This document shows positions 11,312 to 23,798 of a stretch of DNA of 64,000 bases, in pieces. The position numbers and the translations under genes are program-made. Within the stretch, counting starts at the first letter, position 1, and each line of letters starts with the position of its first letter. The notes under the pieces are model-generated. The model saw only the letters and a list, made by a program, of their open reading frames with translations, made no database searches and was not told where the DNA came from. The DNA is from Fomitopsis serialis (taxonomy: Eukaryota > Basidiomycota > Agaricomycetes > Polyporales > Fomitopsidaceae), in contig NW_025955003.1 in assembly GCF_022376445.1 (NCBI RefSeq), forward strand, positions 186,001-250,000, read 5' to 3'.

Positions 11312-12807
11312 CCTCCGAGTCAATATTGACGCTGCTCAAGACGGACAGTAGATCCCACTCCAACACGGAAGGTCACGACCGCCTCGAGGCAACGCCGACT
11401 GCAGACGCTGTGTCTACATTCTGGTTCAAATATACGGCATGGACAGCCCGAGGCAATGTGCCAGCTGTTCCACGGTCGTTGCTTCCATTGTCCTTATCTT
11501 TGCTGTCCCTAAGTGCAATGATGTCAACGGCAGCTCTGTTGAAGTGACCTGCCTCGTTGTCGGGCCCGGGCCTCCCACGTATGTCGGAACTGCAATGGCG
11601 CGTTTGCGTTGTGAGTGCTGTACACTCTGGATTCGTCCCTCGCGCCTGCAGGATATTGGCATACGGCTACCGGCATTGCAGCTGCATTTTTAATCGCTGA
11701 CAACGATTCAAAGTCCAGGGCAGGTGGAGTACGTTGCGCATCATCCGAAGTGCTCGAGTTCGCAAGAGACCGACCCGGCTTGATAAGAACGCATCCGAGT
11801 ATCTATCTACTCGTGGCGATTGTATTCAGCGACTGAGTCTCATTGGGCGCCAGGGAACTGTCATGAGCATCTTAACATCGTCACCGGCATGGAGCCTGCC
11901 CGGAGGTCGTGTCAACAGTGTTTGGCCTCTCGAAGACGAAGCATCATTGGCCGTGCAGGCTTAGACTTGAAGCTGAAGCTTGACTACGCCGGTAAGCGCG
12001 ATACGGTGCCAATAACCACCCATATGTATTCGCTAAATGAGACAGGTAGGTGTATGTCGCCAGTATTCAGATATTCACCGGTCAACGTGACAGCTGAGTG
12101 TCGCCGATCTCGTTACTAGACAAGTGCTCCTAGGTTGCTCGCTGTAAGCACTTGCGCCGGAGAAAGGCGATTGTATCCAGAGTGATAGTAGCCGTTCGAA
12201 TTCCACGCCGTACATGTTCCACATGAGAGTGTCTGAAGGCGCTCCGATGCATCAGCGGGACATGGATTCAGTGAAGATGCGGCAACTGGCAGTTTGACGA
12301 TTGCAGTGAAAGAATGACGACAACACTGAAGAATGTTCCATTATCACATTATCAAGGCCGCTGTCAATGGGCTTCAGGCAAGATCCACGCCGAGGACACT
12401 GACTTGCATGAGGTTATGACATTCCTGGCAGCTGATGCATCCGGCTCATGAGAGTACAGACCGAATCTCATGGTAAGATGTTGGTGAAGATGACCTATAA
12501 GTTACTAGAAGCCTTGCGGGTTATTGACTGAGACGCGGTTCGCTTCACGGAGCTACGAGAAGGAATCAGACGGCAAGACGCGACGAGGATTACACACCGG
12601 ATATCGATCGCAGATAGTCAACATGGCATGGAAGCAACGGCCATGGAACACTGTCAAATACACCGTGATATAAGGCTATCTGGATCATTGGCAGCCTCTG
12701 CATCGGTTAGGTATACTGTACCTCGTGAGTCATGGCATGGTGAACAGGCGGTGGAACCACGTAAGACAGTATTGTCTGTCTTGAGCGGCGTCAACGCTGA
12801 CCGGGGA
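11312..12807. other. Region between the two secreted-protein genes
   Basis: About 1.5 kb between the two TATA boxes, which point away from each other. Frames are short and disconnected. I saw no transposase, terminal repeat or additional copy of the secreted-protein gene. It presumably carries the upstream regulatory sequence of both genes. Confidence 0.4.
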
Positions 12808-12813
12808 TATAAA
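12808..12813 (+). promoter_or_regulatory. TATA box of small secreted protein B
   Basis: TATAAA lies about 80 bp before the ATG at 12889. It is followed by CTACTCATGGG and CTCCAGGGAA blocks shared with the upstream region of the paralogue at 11236. Confidence 0.6.
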
Positions 12814-12888
12814 GAAGGCCTACTCATGGGGAGACTCCAGGGAACTCTTAAGAGCTCATTCGTTCGACACCGCTACAGGGACAAGATC

Positions 12889-13160
12889 ATGCAGCTGCGC
12901 CACCTCGCCGCCTGCCTCTTCGGTATCGCTGCGTTCACTGCGACGACGGCGAACGCAAGCCCTGTGGCTGGTGGTCTTGTGCGCACACCGTCATCCATGT
13001 CTCACATCTCGGCGATGTAGACCCCGATGACGGCGAGTACATCAGTATTGCTCGATGCGATAGCAATACTATCGTCACCGACAGTTCTGCAGGACATGCT
13101 GCGCCTACGGCTCACAGACGACGTGGCCGATATCTAGTCGCTTGGCATCATTCATTGTAA
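12889..13160 (+). CDS. Small secreted protein B (73 residues), paralogue of A
   Basis: No known family. The exon model is 12889-12970 (82 nt) and 13021-13160, with a 50-nt intron starting GTGGTC and ending GATGTAG. Without splicing the frame stops at 13020. The signal peptide (MQLRHLAACLFG, then an Ala/Thr core, cleavage near NAS-PVA) matches paralogue A almost position for position. The mature part starts DPDDGEY, compared with EPVDGES in A. The exon-1 length is identical (82 nt) and the intron phase is the same, which outweighs the weak donor. Beyond the first mature residues the two diverge strongly: B has one Cys and an Arg-rich stretch (HRRRGRY), so the second exon may be evolving fast or decaying. 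Function unknown. Confidence 0.6.
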
Positions 13161-13959
13161 CACTTTGTTTTATACGAATGTCCATGAGACCGGGAATTGC
13201 TCATCCAGGACAGCGTAGCGCGTCTCATCGGCATCACCTATTCATTCGACCAGATGGTACCCTGAGTAGCATTCTATGGTGAGCTAGCATAGGTTGAGGA
13301 TGAGTGGAGATCAGCACCTTGAGGGTGGATGTTTGTACCGGCAGTGATCAACGTGCTGAGCATGCCATCTCTGAGAATGCATGCAAGTCGGTCCTACCCA
13401 TATAGCGACCTAGCGTGCAACCATCACTATGGTTTCACATCGACACTGATATGTAGAACGCACCTTGGCTTCTATATTCACAGACTCATCATTCTGGTCT
13501 ACGCAGTAATATGGTATGGTGAGTCTGTGTCCCGCACTTCTGTCAAGAGTTGGTGCAATTGTGCCAAGTTAGCCGCCACAGCGCCTCTCTTGATTCTTAA
13601 GCGGTTTTGTCTGCCCTTCCGTCACTCACTATCACTCACATGCCTCTCCCACTGTTCAGTGCCCCGGAATAGTCGCTGGTGGTGCAACTCGCCGGGAACC
13701 TCGGAGATGGCGCGGTTCTAGCGAGTGGAGCGAGTCTCAGTGGCAACTGCGCATCGTGACCCGACTCACAGCCGACCTTCAAGATCTGTACCGCCATCCG
13801 ACTTCCGAGTCGTGGACGTGGCCTCTCCATCGCTTTCCTGTCAGAATTTCACTCCTTGACCAGGGCTTGCTCTCATCGCAACTCGCCGCTCTGATTCACT
13901 CTTATTGCGTACTGCCGCACGACTGGGAGTGGCCAATCGCACCTGCACCCGGGCCTAAT
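13161..13959. other. Intergenic region
   Basis: An open frame (13756-13959) runs in phase into the transporter gene, but its sequence is not conserved-looking and the ATG at 13960 suits the transporter family better. Otherwise I see nothing. Confidence 0.4.
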
Positions 13960-15623
13960 ATGTCGCTCTCTTTCTACGAGTTCCAGCTCGTCTGCCTCGT
14001 CGCGCTATGCCTCTTCTTCATGCTAGTCGAGCGCCAGCTATCTCCAAAACGAAAGGAGGGTGTGCGCCTGCACGACGACCTCCATGCGCCTGCTCCGGCG
14101 CTGCACAAGCTTTCCAGACAATATCTGACCGTTTACGCGATAGTAATGGGTATGTTACTTTCTCATGCGCAGATCGTGTCGCGCGGTGTACTTCGGAGGC
14201 TTGACGAACGATTCTGCGTGTAGGAGCGGACTGGCTGCAGGGTCCGTACGTCTACTCTCTCTACAAGGAGCAGTACGCATTCCCTGAGCGCTATGTCGCC
14301 CTGCTCTTCGTGACCGGCTTCATGACCGCTGGCCTGGCCGCGCCAATGGTTGGCGTATGGGCGGATCAATAGTATGTGCTACGCTACCTCGAGCCTGAGA
14401 TATGGAAGCGTTGACCAACTCGTCGATGCAGTGGTCGACGCAAGCTCTGCATGGCGTTCTGTGTGACCTACACGCTCTCATGCGTCCTCATACAGCTACC
14501 CTACTTCCCGGTATTGATCATGGGTAGATTCCTCGGAGGATTCTCCACCTCGATTCTGTTCTCCGTGTTTGAGTCATGGCTCATCTCGGCGTCCAACTCC
14601 CTTGCTCTCCCGGCCGCTGATCTATCCACTATCATGGGCCGCGCATCACTTGTGAATGGCTTCGTCGCTGCTGCCGCTGGAGTGGCTAGCAACCAGCTTG
14701 TTGCTTCGACGGGCTCGTTCGCTTCGCCATTCGTTGCTAGCGGTGTCTTGCTACTGCTCGCGTGGGTCGTAATCCGTGGCTCATGGACGGAGAATTACGG
14801 CAGCGGTGGCGGAGTTGCTGCGAACCCTGACATCCTCCAACTAAGGCGTCTCGGGCAAGCACTCAAGATCGTCCGCAACGGTTAGTAACTCTCGCAGCCG
14901 AACAACAACCTCTTGCTCACCTCGTCCGCCAGAGCCCGCCCTGCTCGTCATCGGCCTAACCCAGACGTGCTTCGAAGGGTCCATGTACCTCTTCGTCTTC
15001 AATTGGGTACCCGCGCTCCAAGAAGCCGCGCGCCCGGGGAGCATCCTACCTTTGGGCTACATCTTCTCCGCGTTCATGGTCAGCATGATGATCGGCTCGC
15101 TCTTCTACACCTCGCTTGTTACCCTCTTCTCGCGTGGCGACGCCGAGCACGACGACGTGGGCGACGCGCCCCTGACGCTGCACGCGAAGCTGAGCTCGCT
15201 CGTGTGTGCGGTGAGTGCGGTCGCGTTCGCGGTGAGCGTGGAGAGCAAGGAAGAGGTCGTGCGCTTCTGGGCGTTCTGCGTCTTCGAGGCGTGTGTGGGT
15301 ATGTATTATCCCATCCAGGGCATGCTTCGCGGAGCGTTGATCTCGAACGAACACCGGGCGACGGTGAGTCGTGACATTCATCCTCTTCGGGGCCCGATTG
15401 CTCAGTCGTGATGATCTAGTTATCGTCGCTGTTCCGTGTGCCGCTGAACATCTTCGTGGTGGTCTCCCTCCTGACTGGAGTCTCTTCAGCGCGCTACACC
15501 GTCCTCACTGCCAGCTCGCTCATGCTCGTCCTCTCTTCGCTCATGACAGCGGCGTTCCTCGTCGAGCGCATAGAGCTATCGTCTGCCTCGGTATCGCATG
15601 CCTCGGTATCACATCCCGCCTAA
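13960..15623 (+). CDS. MFSD5-like major facilitator (putative molybdate-anion transporter)
   Basis: Multi-pass MFS protein of the MFSD5/DUF791 family, which includes eukaryotic molybdate-uptake proteins. Exons 13960-14149, 14224-14371, 14432-14880, 14933-15363 and 15420-15623 join without any frame problem to give 473 residues, the usual family length. Seen: an N-terminal membrane segment (YEFQLVCLVALCLFF), the family motif ADWLQGPYVYSLY, the MFS loop motif GVWADQYGRRKLC after helix 3, GRFLGGFSTSILFSVFESW, and later helices around FEGSMYLFVFNWVPAL and the C-terminal VPLNIFVVV. All donors and acceptors are canonical. Substrate specificity is inferred from family only; fungal members may carry other anions. 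Confidence 0.92.
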
Positions 15624-16452
15624 TATCTGTATACTTACCAGCTTAGCCTCGCAAGCTACTCGCGGACATATTTTTTGCTTACTGTACAGCCCTTCTCCGA
15701 CAACGCATATGTATTAGACTTCTGGTTTCACAGGTTCGGTCGCGGTGCGTATGGTGGCTCTCGAGCGGGCAAGGAATGCCCTTATTCCTCGCCAGCTGCT
15801 CTGTTTTTGAATGTAGTAGTGCTGATGTGACTCGCACCTACTTACGTCCCGCAGAATCATACCGTCGTGATCTTCTCAGGCTCCGGATCAGCATCCGCTG
15901 TGCATGCTTACATTGCGGCTGAAGGTACTTCGACCAATATAGACCCATTGGTCTGTCGTGGCTCAGTACAGATCTATAATTCATTTAGTGAGTACTGTAG
16001 GTTGATCCTCAACTATTGGCTGACGAGTCATGCAACTGAGTGAGCAGAGGCATGCCTGGTCTCGAATTGACAATGACATGCCGAATCCAAAAGACTCCGC
16101 GTACCTGATGATCATGCACATGGCCTGACAGCTCTGATGTGTACTTGCAATCTCCGCTCACCGGTTTCTGTCACTGTGGGATATGCTTTACTCAATCACA
16201 CAGCAGCGTCCGCCTCCGCTATGTATAACTTGGGCTCCTTCGCTGCGGTGTCCATCTTCCAGGTGCCCACAAGACCACCCTAATCCTGATGCACTCGATG
16301 CAATGGTCTGAGCTTGCTGAACTGGAGATATAGTAAGCTCGGTCCCAGGAACGTCTTCCTAGGGATCGCTGACTTTGTGTCTGTAGCCACTGGTGTGGTG
16401 CCGCCTCCGCGGGTAAGAATATGATGACTCTGGTTGCATGAGCTGACAGCAG
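15624..16452. other. Intergenic region, possible first exons of the DUF6533-type gene
   Basis: An ATG at 16221 followed by a short Ala/Ser-rich open stretch could be a first exon of the downstream membrane-protein gene, joined through short introns near 16260-16450. I could not prove the chain. Nothing else is seen. Confidence 0.35.
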
Positions 16453-17966
16453 GATCTGCGTACAGCGTTGCTCTTCTATGATTACATTTTGACATTTCCT
16501 CGGGAGGTTCGTTGCATATGGGGCCGCAGACTCTCGGGCGCGACGTTGCTGTTTCTTGTCAATCGGTACTTCACGATCATAGTCGTGGCTTTCAATGTGT
16601 GTAGTCTGGCCTTGTCAGGCAAGTCGGGTTGGTATCGCCGCCCGGTTCATGAAGTGAGTATCATGCACATTGCACGTTGTGTTTCTCTCATTGAATTTTG
16701 CAGTTGTGCGTCTCGGGGCCCCTTTCTGCCTTGGGACTCCGTTACGGTGCTGACAGAGTAGTATGACAGCTGTCCTGCGCTCTCCATAATCAATCAGACC
16801 ATGTCCATCATCTTCGCCCTCGTCAATGCTGGTACGTCGTCCCCTGCGTATTATGATGCACATTCCCATCAGATTCAGCATTCCATTCATTGAGAGTGTA
16901 CGCAATCTGTCCTCACAGAAGCCGGGCGATAATCTTCAGTATTGTCTTTATGCTCGAGATGGTACCGGCTTCTGTCGACGTGGTAGGTCTGCCAAGGTCC
17001 CCAGTTTGCCTTCGACTAAGACGACCAGTTCTTCTTTACGAGGATCTCCGACTTTGGGGCCATGTACCTCCCTTTCAACGGTTGTGAGGTCTCTGGATTC
17101 TCGGGCGTTGGATGGTACTACCAGTGAGTCGTGGGCTCTCAACTGGGCTTTAGGCACTCTGGTTTACTGCTTCACAGGCGTACGTATTCTAGCTTGTGTC
17201 GGAAACACAGCTTATACGCCTCGTTGAAACAGTGGCCTACGGAAGTCTGTCTGCCGCGATCGCTGCTGATGCTGTAGTGGTCATGCTGACATACTGGAGG
17301 ACGATGAATATTCACCGAGCATTGCTGAGGCAGGGTAGGAGACGCACTCTTGCGTCGATGATTTTGAAAGATGGTGCGCTGTCACAGATAATCTCACGTA
17401 CATTTGCTCAACGTTGTGTATAGGGACCGTCTATTTTGTGTGGGCCTCACTTCGCTGCAAATGTCTTAGTTCGTCAAGTTGACATCTCACTTGCCGTAGT
17501 CAGTTGACAATCCTGAACATCGCGACTGCCGTAGGAGTGAGGATAAGGAACGGGGTAAGCGTGTGGAACATCCGCACAGTACTTGTGAACTCATCACTCT
17601 CATAGATCGTCGCGCAGTTCGCACAAGTGTACGTTCATCAGGGACCACGCAAATCATGCCTGTCCGTTGACTATTCCGCACATCAGTCTAGCATCCATCG
17701 TTTTCTCCAGATTCATCCTCGACTTGCGGTCCTTCTACTTAGAGGACAACCATGACGATGCAGGACAATCTTCGAGCGATGCGGCTTTTTCAAGTTCAGG
17801 CGTGTTCTCGACGGTCATCTTTTTGCACGGGAGGTTGGTGGGCAACTTCGGAGCGCCGGTCGGGGATTGGCTCGAAGATAGTCACGAACAGCATGGCAAC
17901 TGCGTTGTTATGCAGGACGTGGCTCACTTTTCGGACGATCCGTTATCTGCAGGGCTGCTGCAATAG
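16453..17966 (+). CDS. DUF6533-type multi-pass membrane protein, boundaries uncertain
   Basis: Basidiomycete-specific family of about seven membrane helices, very numerous in mushroom genomes and of unknown function. The diagnostic opening is at 16468-16600: LLFYDYILTFPREVRCIWGR, then a helix around LLFLVNRYF. Later pieces fit the family in order: LRVYAIC near 16890, a helix near 17225-17300 (AAIAADAVVVMLTYWR), ILKDG plus TVYF across a 50-nt intron near 17380-17430, and the typical C-terminal block SIVFSRFILDLR near 17695 with GNFGAP near 17850, ending at TAG 17966. Exons are small and the middle (16650-16830, 17430-17690) does not splice into one clean frame in my hands. The first exon is not fixed. 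It may be an intact gene with indel errors or a decaying copy. Confidence 0.6.
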
Positions 17967-18589
17967 CAGCATCCGGAGAGAGGGGGAGAGAGGCGAACAG
18001 TACCTGTCAAAGTTTGCACGTTATTGATGAGTGTGCAAATCTGCAACTCTCCAACGATGGAACACTTGGTGTCTTACGCATTTATTGGATAGGGAAAATC
18101 AACAGCATGCACTGCAATATCTGATCCAATATACTATAATGGTCATTTCACGTTCACAAGAGTTCTCGTGATGACTGTATCAATGATTAGCTATTTTGAC
18201 GGGCCATGTAGAGTAAGTATGTTTTTACTCCATGGCACGTCAAAGATACCAATAGGTTGAGTAAACATTTGAGTACGAGACATGCCGAGCGCGTGACAGA
18301 ACTGCATATCGAGACTCATCGCGCTCCTGGACATGGTGGCCGTAGACACGAAAGCCACTCGTGCACGTGACCGTGATCCAACGCGCGTTCGCGTGCTTCG
18401 TTTCGCCGCGCCGGTGTGCGTTCGTTCTCCTGTCCTTAAACTGGCAGCCTTCCTCCTGCCCAAGCAAGCGGCTTGACTTATTCTGTCTAACTTAGACCAT
18501 CGCTTTGATCCACCGTCTTTGGTCTCCACCCTGCTCGGCCGATCTCTGGAACTCCTGTAGGGAGGAAGTAGGGCATTCATCCGAACGAA
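17967..18589. other. Intergenic region upstream of SMC1
   Basis: AT-richer than its surroundings at about 18000-18250. Short frames only. It probably contains the SMC1 promoter. Confidence 0.4.
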
Positions 18590-21500
18590 ATGCCGTTGAT
18601 ACGCATAGAAGTCTCTGACTTCAAGTCTTATAGGTGAGCGGGCACCATTCTGTCGCCTGACCACCTTCTCATGCCCAAGTTGGTAGAGGCCACCAAACCA
18701 TAGGCCCCTTCACCAACTTTACCTCCGTTATTGGGCCCAATGGCGCGGGAAAGTCCAACCTTATGGACGCCATCTCCTTCGTCCTCGGAGTGAAGAGCGC
18801 GCAACTCCGGAGTAGTCAACTGAAGGACCTCGTATACCGTGGTCGGCGTCTTGCGAGAAGTGAGGAGGGGACGATGAAGACCAGGAAGACGAAGGAGAAG
18901 ACGAGGGAGAGGGCACCGCCAAGAAGGCATGGGTACTCGCAGTCTTTCAGGACGCGAGCAAGAAAGAGTGGCTATTCCAAAGGACGTAAGTTGTATGCCA
19001 CTTTCTGAACTGCAGGTATCATACACTCCGCGTCTCGTAGCATCACGACCACTGGCGCGTCAGAGTACAAGTTGAACGGCCAGGTTGTAACCTACTCTGC
19101 ATACAACGCTGCGCTCATCTCCCACAACATTCTCGTCAAGGCGAAGAACTTTCTCGTATTCCAGGGAGATGTCGAGGCCGTCGCGTCGCAGTCGCCCAAG
19201 GAGCTCGCGCGGCTCATCGACCAGATCAGCGGCTCGCTTGAGCTTGCGGGTGAGTACGAGAAGGCGAAAGAGGCGCAGGAGCGCGCAACGGAGAACGCAA
19301 CATTCAACTTCACCAAGCGCCGCGGTATTGCAGGTGAAATCAAGCAGTATAGAGAGCAGAAGACGGAAGCAGAACGCTTTGAGGCTCTGGGTCAGGAGCG
19401 CGTGAGCAGCCCACCGTATGCTATGAGTTCTCTTTGCTGACATATGTGATGCGATAGGACAATCTGGTCCTCAAACGTATCCTCCTGAAGTTATATCATA
19501 TTGAGCAAGAACTTCAAGAGCACGCGCAAACGATTAGGAAACAGAACCGGACACTCACTGGGCTCCGGGAGGAACAACGGAAGCACGAACAGGAGTTGGA
19601 AGCGGCCCGTGCCGAGCAGGCTCGTGCTCGCTCAAGCGTAATGCAAAAGGAGAAGAGGATCAAGAAGGCGAGAGAAAGCGCTAGAGGGCAAGGTCTGTGG
19701 CCTCTGGTACCCAGCGGAGCCATTCGCACTGATCTCGACTGTTACTCCAGCGGCCGAGCCTTGTACAGGTCGAGGCGCAGAGTCTGCATTCCGAGCGGAG
19801 GCGAAACAATGCGGAGAAGGAGCGAGAGAAGGCAGAGCAAGCGGCAGAGAAACAGAGGAGCAGCTGCGAGTGCTGCAGGCTGATCTTGAGCGGGTGAGGA
19901 AGGCTGCAGATGATGCCACGGGTAAGTCTCGGAGTGCATACATCCTATAATACAGACCATTACCCTTCAACAGAGGCACAACGGAGAGCTGCACAGACCA
20001 ACCTCTCACTCAGCGAAGAGAGCCTCGAAGAGTATCGTCATCTGTACGCCCGCACTCACTCTTAGGAATGGCTGCCATGACTTGACAACTGTACTAGGAA
20101 GGCGCAGGCGGCTGTTCTCGCAGTCGAAGAACGCCAGTCGCTCGAAACCCTTTCTCGCGATGAGCGGACTTCTGCGCGCACTTTGTCGCAACTCAAGGAA
20201 AGACATGAGGCACATCGGGAGAAAGCGGAGAAGCTCAGACAAGACCGGGACGCACAAACCGAGAAACGCCAGGAGGTGAGCTGATGATGTTAGATCCAGG
20301 AGCGAGCGAGTCGTCTCAGCGTATTCATACCATGCTGCTCAGTTGGAAGAGAAGATCAAAGAGCTCGAAGATGGACTTGCGACCGCAAGACAAGAAATGC
20401 AGAAGCAACAGTCTGAGCGGTCGAGGATTGCGTAGGTCTTCGACACATACGCGTTTGCTCTCTGTTGACTGTGATACATTCTAGCAACTTGGAGAAAGAA
20501 ATCAACGAGAAGCTGGTTGACGTGCACAACAAGCTCCTCCAAGCAGGAGTAGACCAGAAGGAGTCCGAGCGCGAGGCGAAGATGAAGGAGACGCTCGCAA
20601 ACTTGCAGAGGATCTTCCCAGGTGCGAGCGGAGACTCAAGACGATGCCCTTCCATCGCTGACCATGTCATCACAGGCGTGCGTGGCAGGGTAATTGACCT
20701 ATGCAAGCCTACACAGCGGAAGTACGAGACAGCTGTATCGGTCGTCCTTGGGCGGAACATCGACGCCGTTGTTGTAGACGAGGAGAAGACTGCTATTGAT
20801 TGTATTGAGGTCAGAGCTTGATCGTATCCCCCTACGAGTCGTTCTGACATGAAGGCCCGCGATAGTATATGCGCATACAACGCGCAGGCCAAGCGACCTT
20901 CATTCCGCTGAACACCATTCAAGTCAAGCCAATCAACGATAAATTCCGTTCATTCGCCAAGGGTGCCCGTCTCGCTATTGATGTCATCCAGTTCGACCCT
21001 GCCGTTGAGCGCGCTATGCATCACGCGTGCGGAAACGCGCTGGTATGCGACACTTATGACATCGCGGCTTATGTTTGTTATGAGAAGAAGCAAGATGTCA
21101 AGGGTGAGTCTGACCTTGATGACGACAGAGGGATCGTGCTGACGAGCGGTTACAGCCGTCACTCTCGAGGGAACAATTATTCACAAGACCGGTATGATTA
21201 CTGGTGGGCGTAGCACCCATGGGAATGGTCGCAAGTGGGAAGAGAAGGATGTGCAAGGTCAGTGGATTGGTAGGATCTGACAGTGCAACAGACTGACCCC
21301 TTGCAGGTCTGCAGCGCGTTCGTGACAACCTGCTGGGCGAGCTTCGGGAACTCAACAAGTCTAAACCTCGCGGGAAGGCTGATGAGAATATGGACGCAGA
21401 GATCAACAGGCTCGAATCGGCTTTGTCTGTCGCGAAAGACGACCTGAAAGCGTGCCAACTGCGATTGGACGGTATCAAGGATGAACTCAAACACGTCGAA

Positions 21501-23515
21501 AGGGAGATTCGACGTATCGAACCTGAACTGCGCAAGGTACTTGAGAGCATTGATATGGCTGTCAGTTGATATTAGGTCTCATGATTTTGCCCAGGCTCAG
21601 CGAGACTACGACAAATTGAAGGAAAAAAAATCGACGTTGGCGTCGGTTGTCAACGCTGCAGAGGATGACGTCTTTGCTGCCTTTTGTCAAAGCATCGGCG
21701 TATCGAACATCCGTGAATACGAGGAGCGACAGCTGAAGGTCGCCACAGCGGAAAGCGAGGCCAGGCTGCAATTCGAGAAGCAAATCGCTCGTCTCACACA
21801 TCAGTGCGTTTATGCGTGTAGTAACATGACATCGATGGCTGACATGTACTCCACCTTCAGAACGAAGTTCATCGAAGAACAGTTGCAGACAAGTGAACAG
21901 CGTGTTCAAACCATCGATACAATGATCACAACGGAGGCCGCTAACATTGTGAAGTATCGTGAGACGCAGGAGAATGTTCAAGAAGAGATCAGGGAAGCGG
22001 AGGAGGCAATTGAGACCTTGCAAGAGGAAATGAAAGGCCTCAATGAAGACCTAGAGGAGAAGACGAAAGTCGTTGAACAAGTTAAGCGAACGACCTTGAA
22101 ATCGTCCAAGGCACTGGATCAGGCATTGAAGGAGATTGCCACACGGGTCAGTGCAACGTTCTAAATGGTCCATATCTGAAAGTTCTTATGGCTGGCCACA
22201 GAATGACGAGATCGAGAAGTTGGGTCTCGAGCGTTCGGCAATTTACCGCAAGTGCAGACTAGACGAAATTCGCTTACCTCTCGTCGAGGGCAATCTGAGG
22301 AATGTCCCGATGGAGGAGGTAAGTCTACGAACAGTCGCACACTCGGCATGCCATTCATTCTCGTACACAGAATTTGCGTGAAGAGGTCGCCATGGATGTT
22401 GACGAAGATGAAGAAGGGAGCCAACATGTCAAGCGGATCCCCGACTACGGCATTGAGGTGGACTTCGACAGTCTCGAGGATGACGAGAGAGAAGTATGCA
22501 ATCTGGACTGTGCGTACTATAGATGTGACTGATCTTTGGACGCAGGAAAACCCTGCGGAGGCTTTGGCAGACATTGATTCGCAAATCTCGAAGGTCAACT
22601 CTGATATTGAGCGTCTAGCACCCAACTTGAAGGCGATGGAGAGGTATGGAGCAGCTGGTCGTTAGTTCTTGGGTACGACTCATTGGCTTGTTAGGCTTGA
22701 TGACGTCGAGACGAAACTCATGGAAACAGAAAGGGAGGCCGACAAGGCTAGGAAAGACTCTAAGAATGCCCGCGACCACTTCAACGATGTCAAGCGCCGC
22801 CGGTAAGGCACTACGACAGCTGAAAGATCACACGGATCATCTGACACGTAACACATCACAGCTGCGACCTTTTCAACAAGGCGTACAACCATATCTCTGA
22901 GCGAATTGATCAGGTGTACAAGGACCTCACCAAGGGCAAAGCGGCACCAATGGGAGGTGTGGCCTACCTTAGTTTGGAGGACAGCGAGGTGCGTCTGCAT
23001 TCGCTTGTCCTGACAAGGTGTTGTTGACAGTTTTCAATGAAGGAACCATACAACGCTGGTATCAAGTATCATGCCATGCCGCCCATGAAGCGTTTCCGAG
23101 ATATGGATCAGCTATCCGGAGGTGAGAAGACCATCGCTGCGCTCGCACTGTTGTTCGCTATTCATAGGTACGTTGGTCGGCATGCATTATTGCTCACCAG
23201 TACTCATTCACCACCTCTCAGCTACCAACCTTCGCCATTCTTCGTCTTGGACGAGGTTGATGCAGCGCTGGATAACACTAACGTGGCAAAAATCGCGAAT
23301 TACATTCGCTCGCATGCTTCAGAGACGTTCCAGTTCGTTGTCATCAGTCTCAAAGGCTCGTTATACGAGCGTAGCAACTCCCTAGTTGGCATCTATCGAG
23401 ATCAAGATGTGAACAGTTCGCGCACGCTGACCCTCGACGTGAGTCGTGGTGTTCCACTACTTTGCATTCGCTGACGTACATACTTGCCTCACAGCTGACT
23501 CAGTACGATGAGTAG
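18590..23515 (+). CDS. SMC1: Cohesin subunit SMC1
   Basis: ATPase core subunit of cohesin, which pairs with SMC3 to hold sister chromatids together. More than fifteen short exons give, in order: the start [15 protein letters not shown]; Walker [20 protein letters not shown] (18733-18756 for the P-loop); [15 protein letters not shown]; a long coiled coil with [10 protein letters not shown]; the hinge (about 20.68-21.1 kb, [18 protein letters not shown]) ending with [11 protein letters not shown]; the return coil; the ABC signature [15 protein letters not shown] (about 23.11 kb) and Walker [13 protein letters not shown] (about 23.24 kb). The end is LTQYDE and TAG 23513-23515. The frame breaks at about 18867-18870 (GGGG, -1), about 19670-19680 (-2 or +1) and about 19850 (AAA, -1), each inside well-formed coiled-coil or head sequence. 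As an essential single-copy gene it is probably intact in the organism. Confidence 0.94.
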
Positions 23516-23798
23516 ATATGCAGTCTCTCGCTATCGCTGTTGTTTGTTGCTTTAGTCTTGCACTTGTCCCTAGTAATGTGTTGTGTTGTACCGTAATCCA
23601 GCAAAATGTAGCAGTAGCATAACCATATACATAAGATTAACGGATGTGCGAACAGAAAGCGAGGAACGTAGAGAACGGACTCAGATGCTATCGACGAACG
23701 CTCTACAGTATATTACTACTCGAAACCGTCGTGAAGGGTTAACGAGCAAAGATAGGATATATGGGTAACGAAAGGATGAATAAAATCCTCAATAGTCC

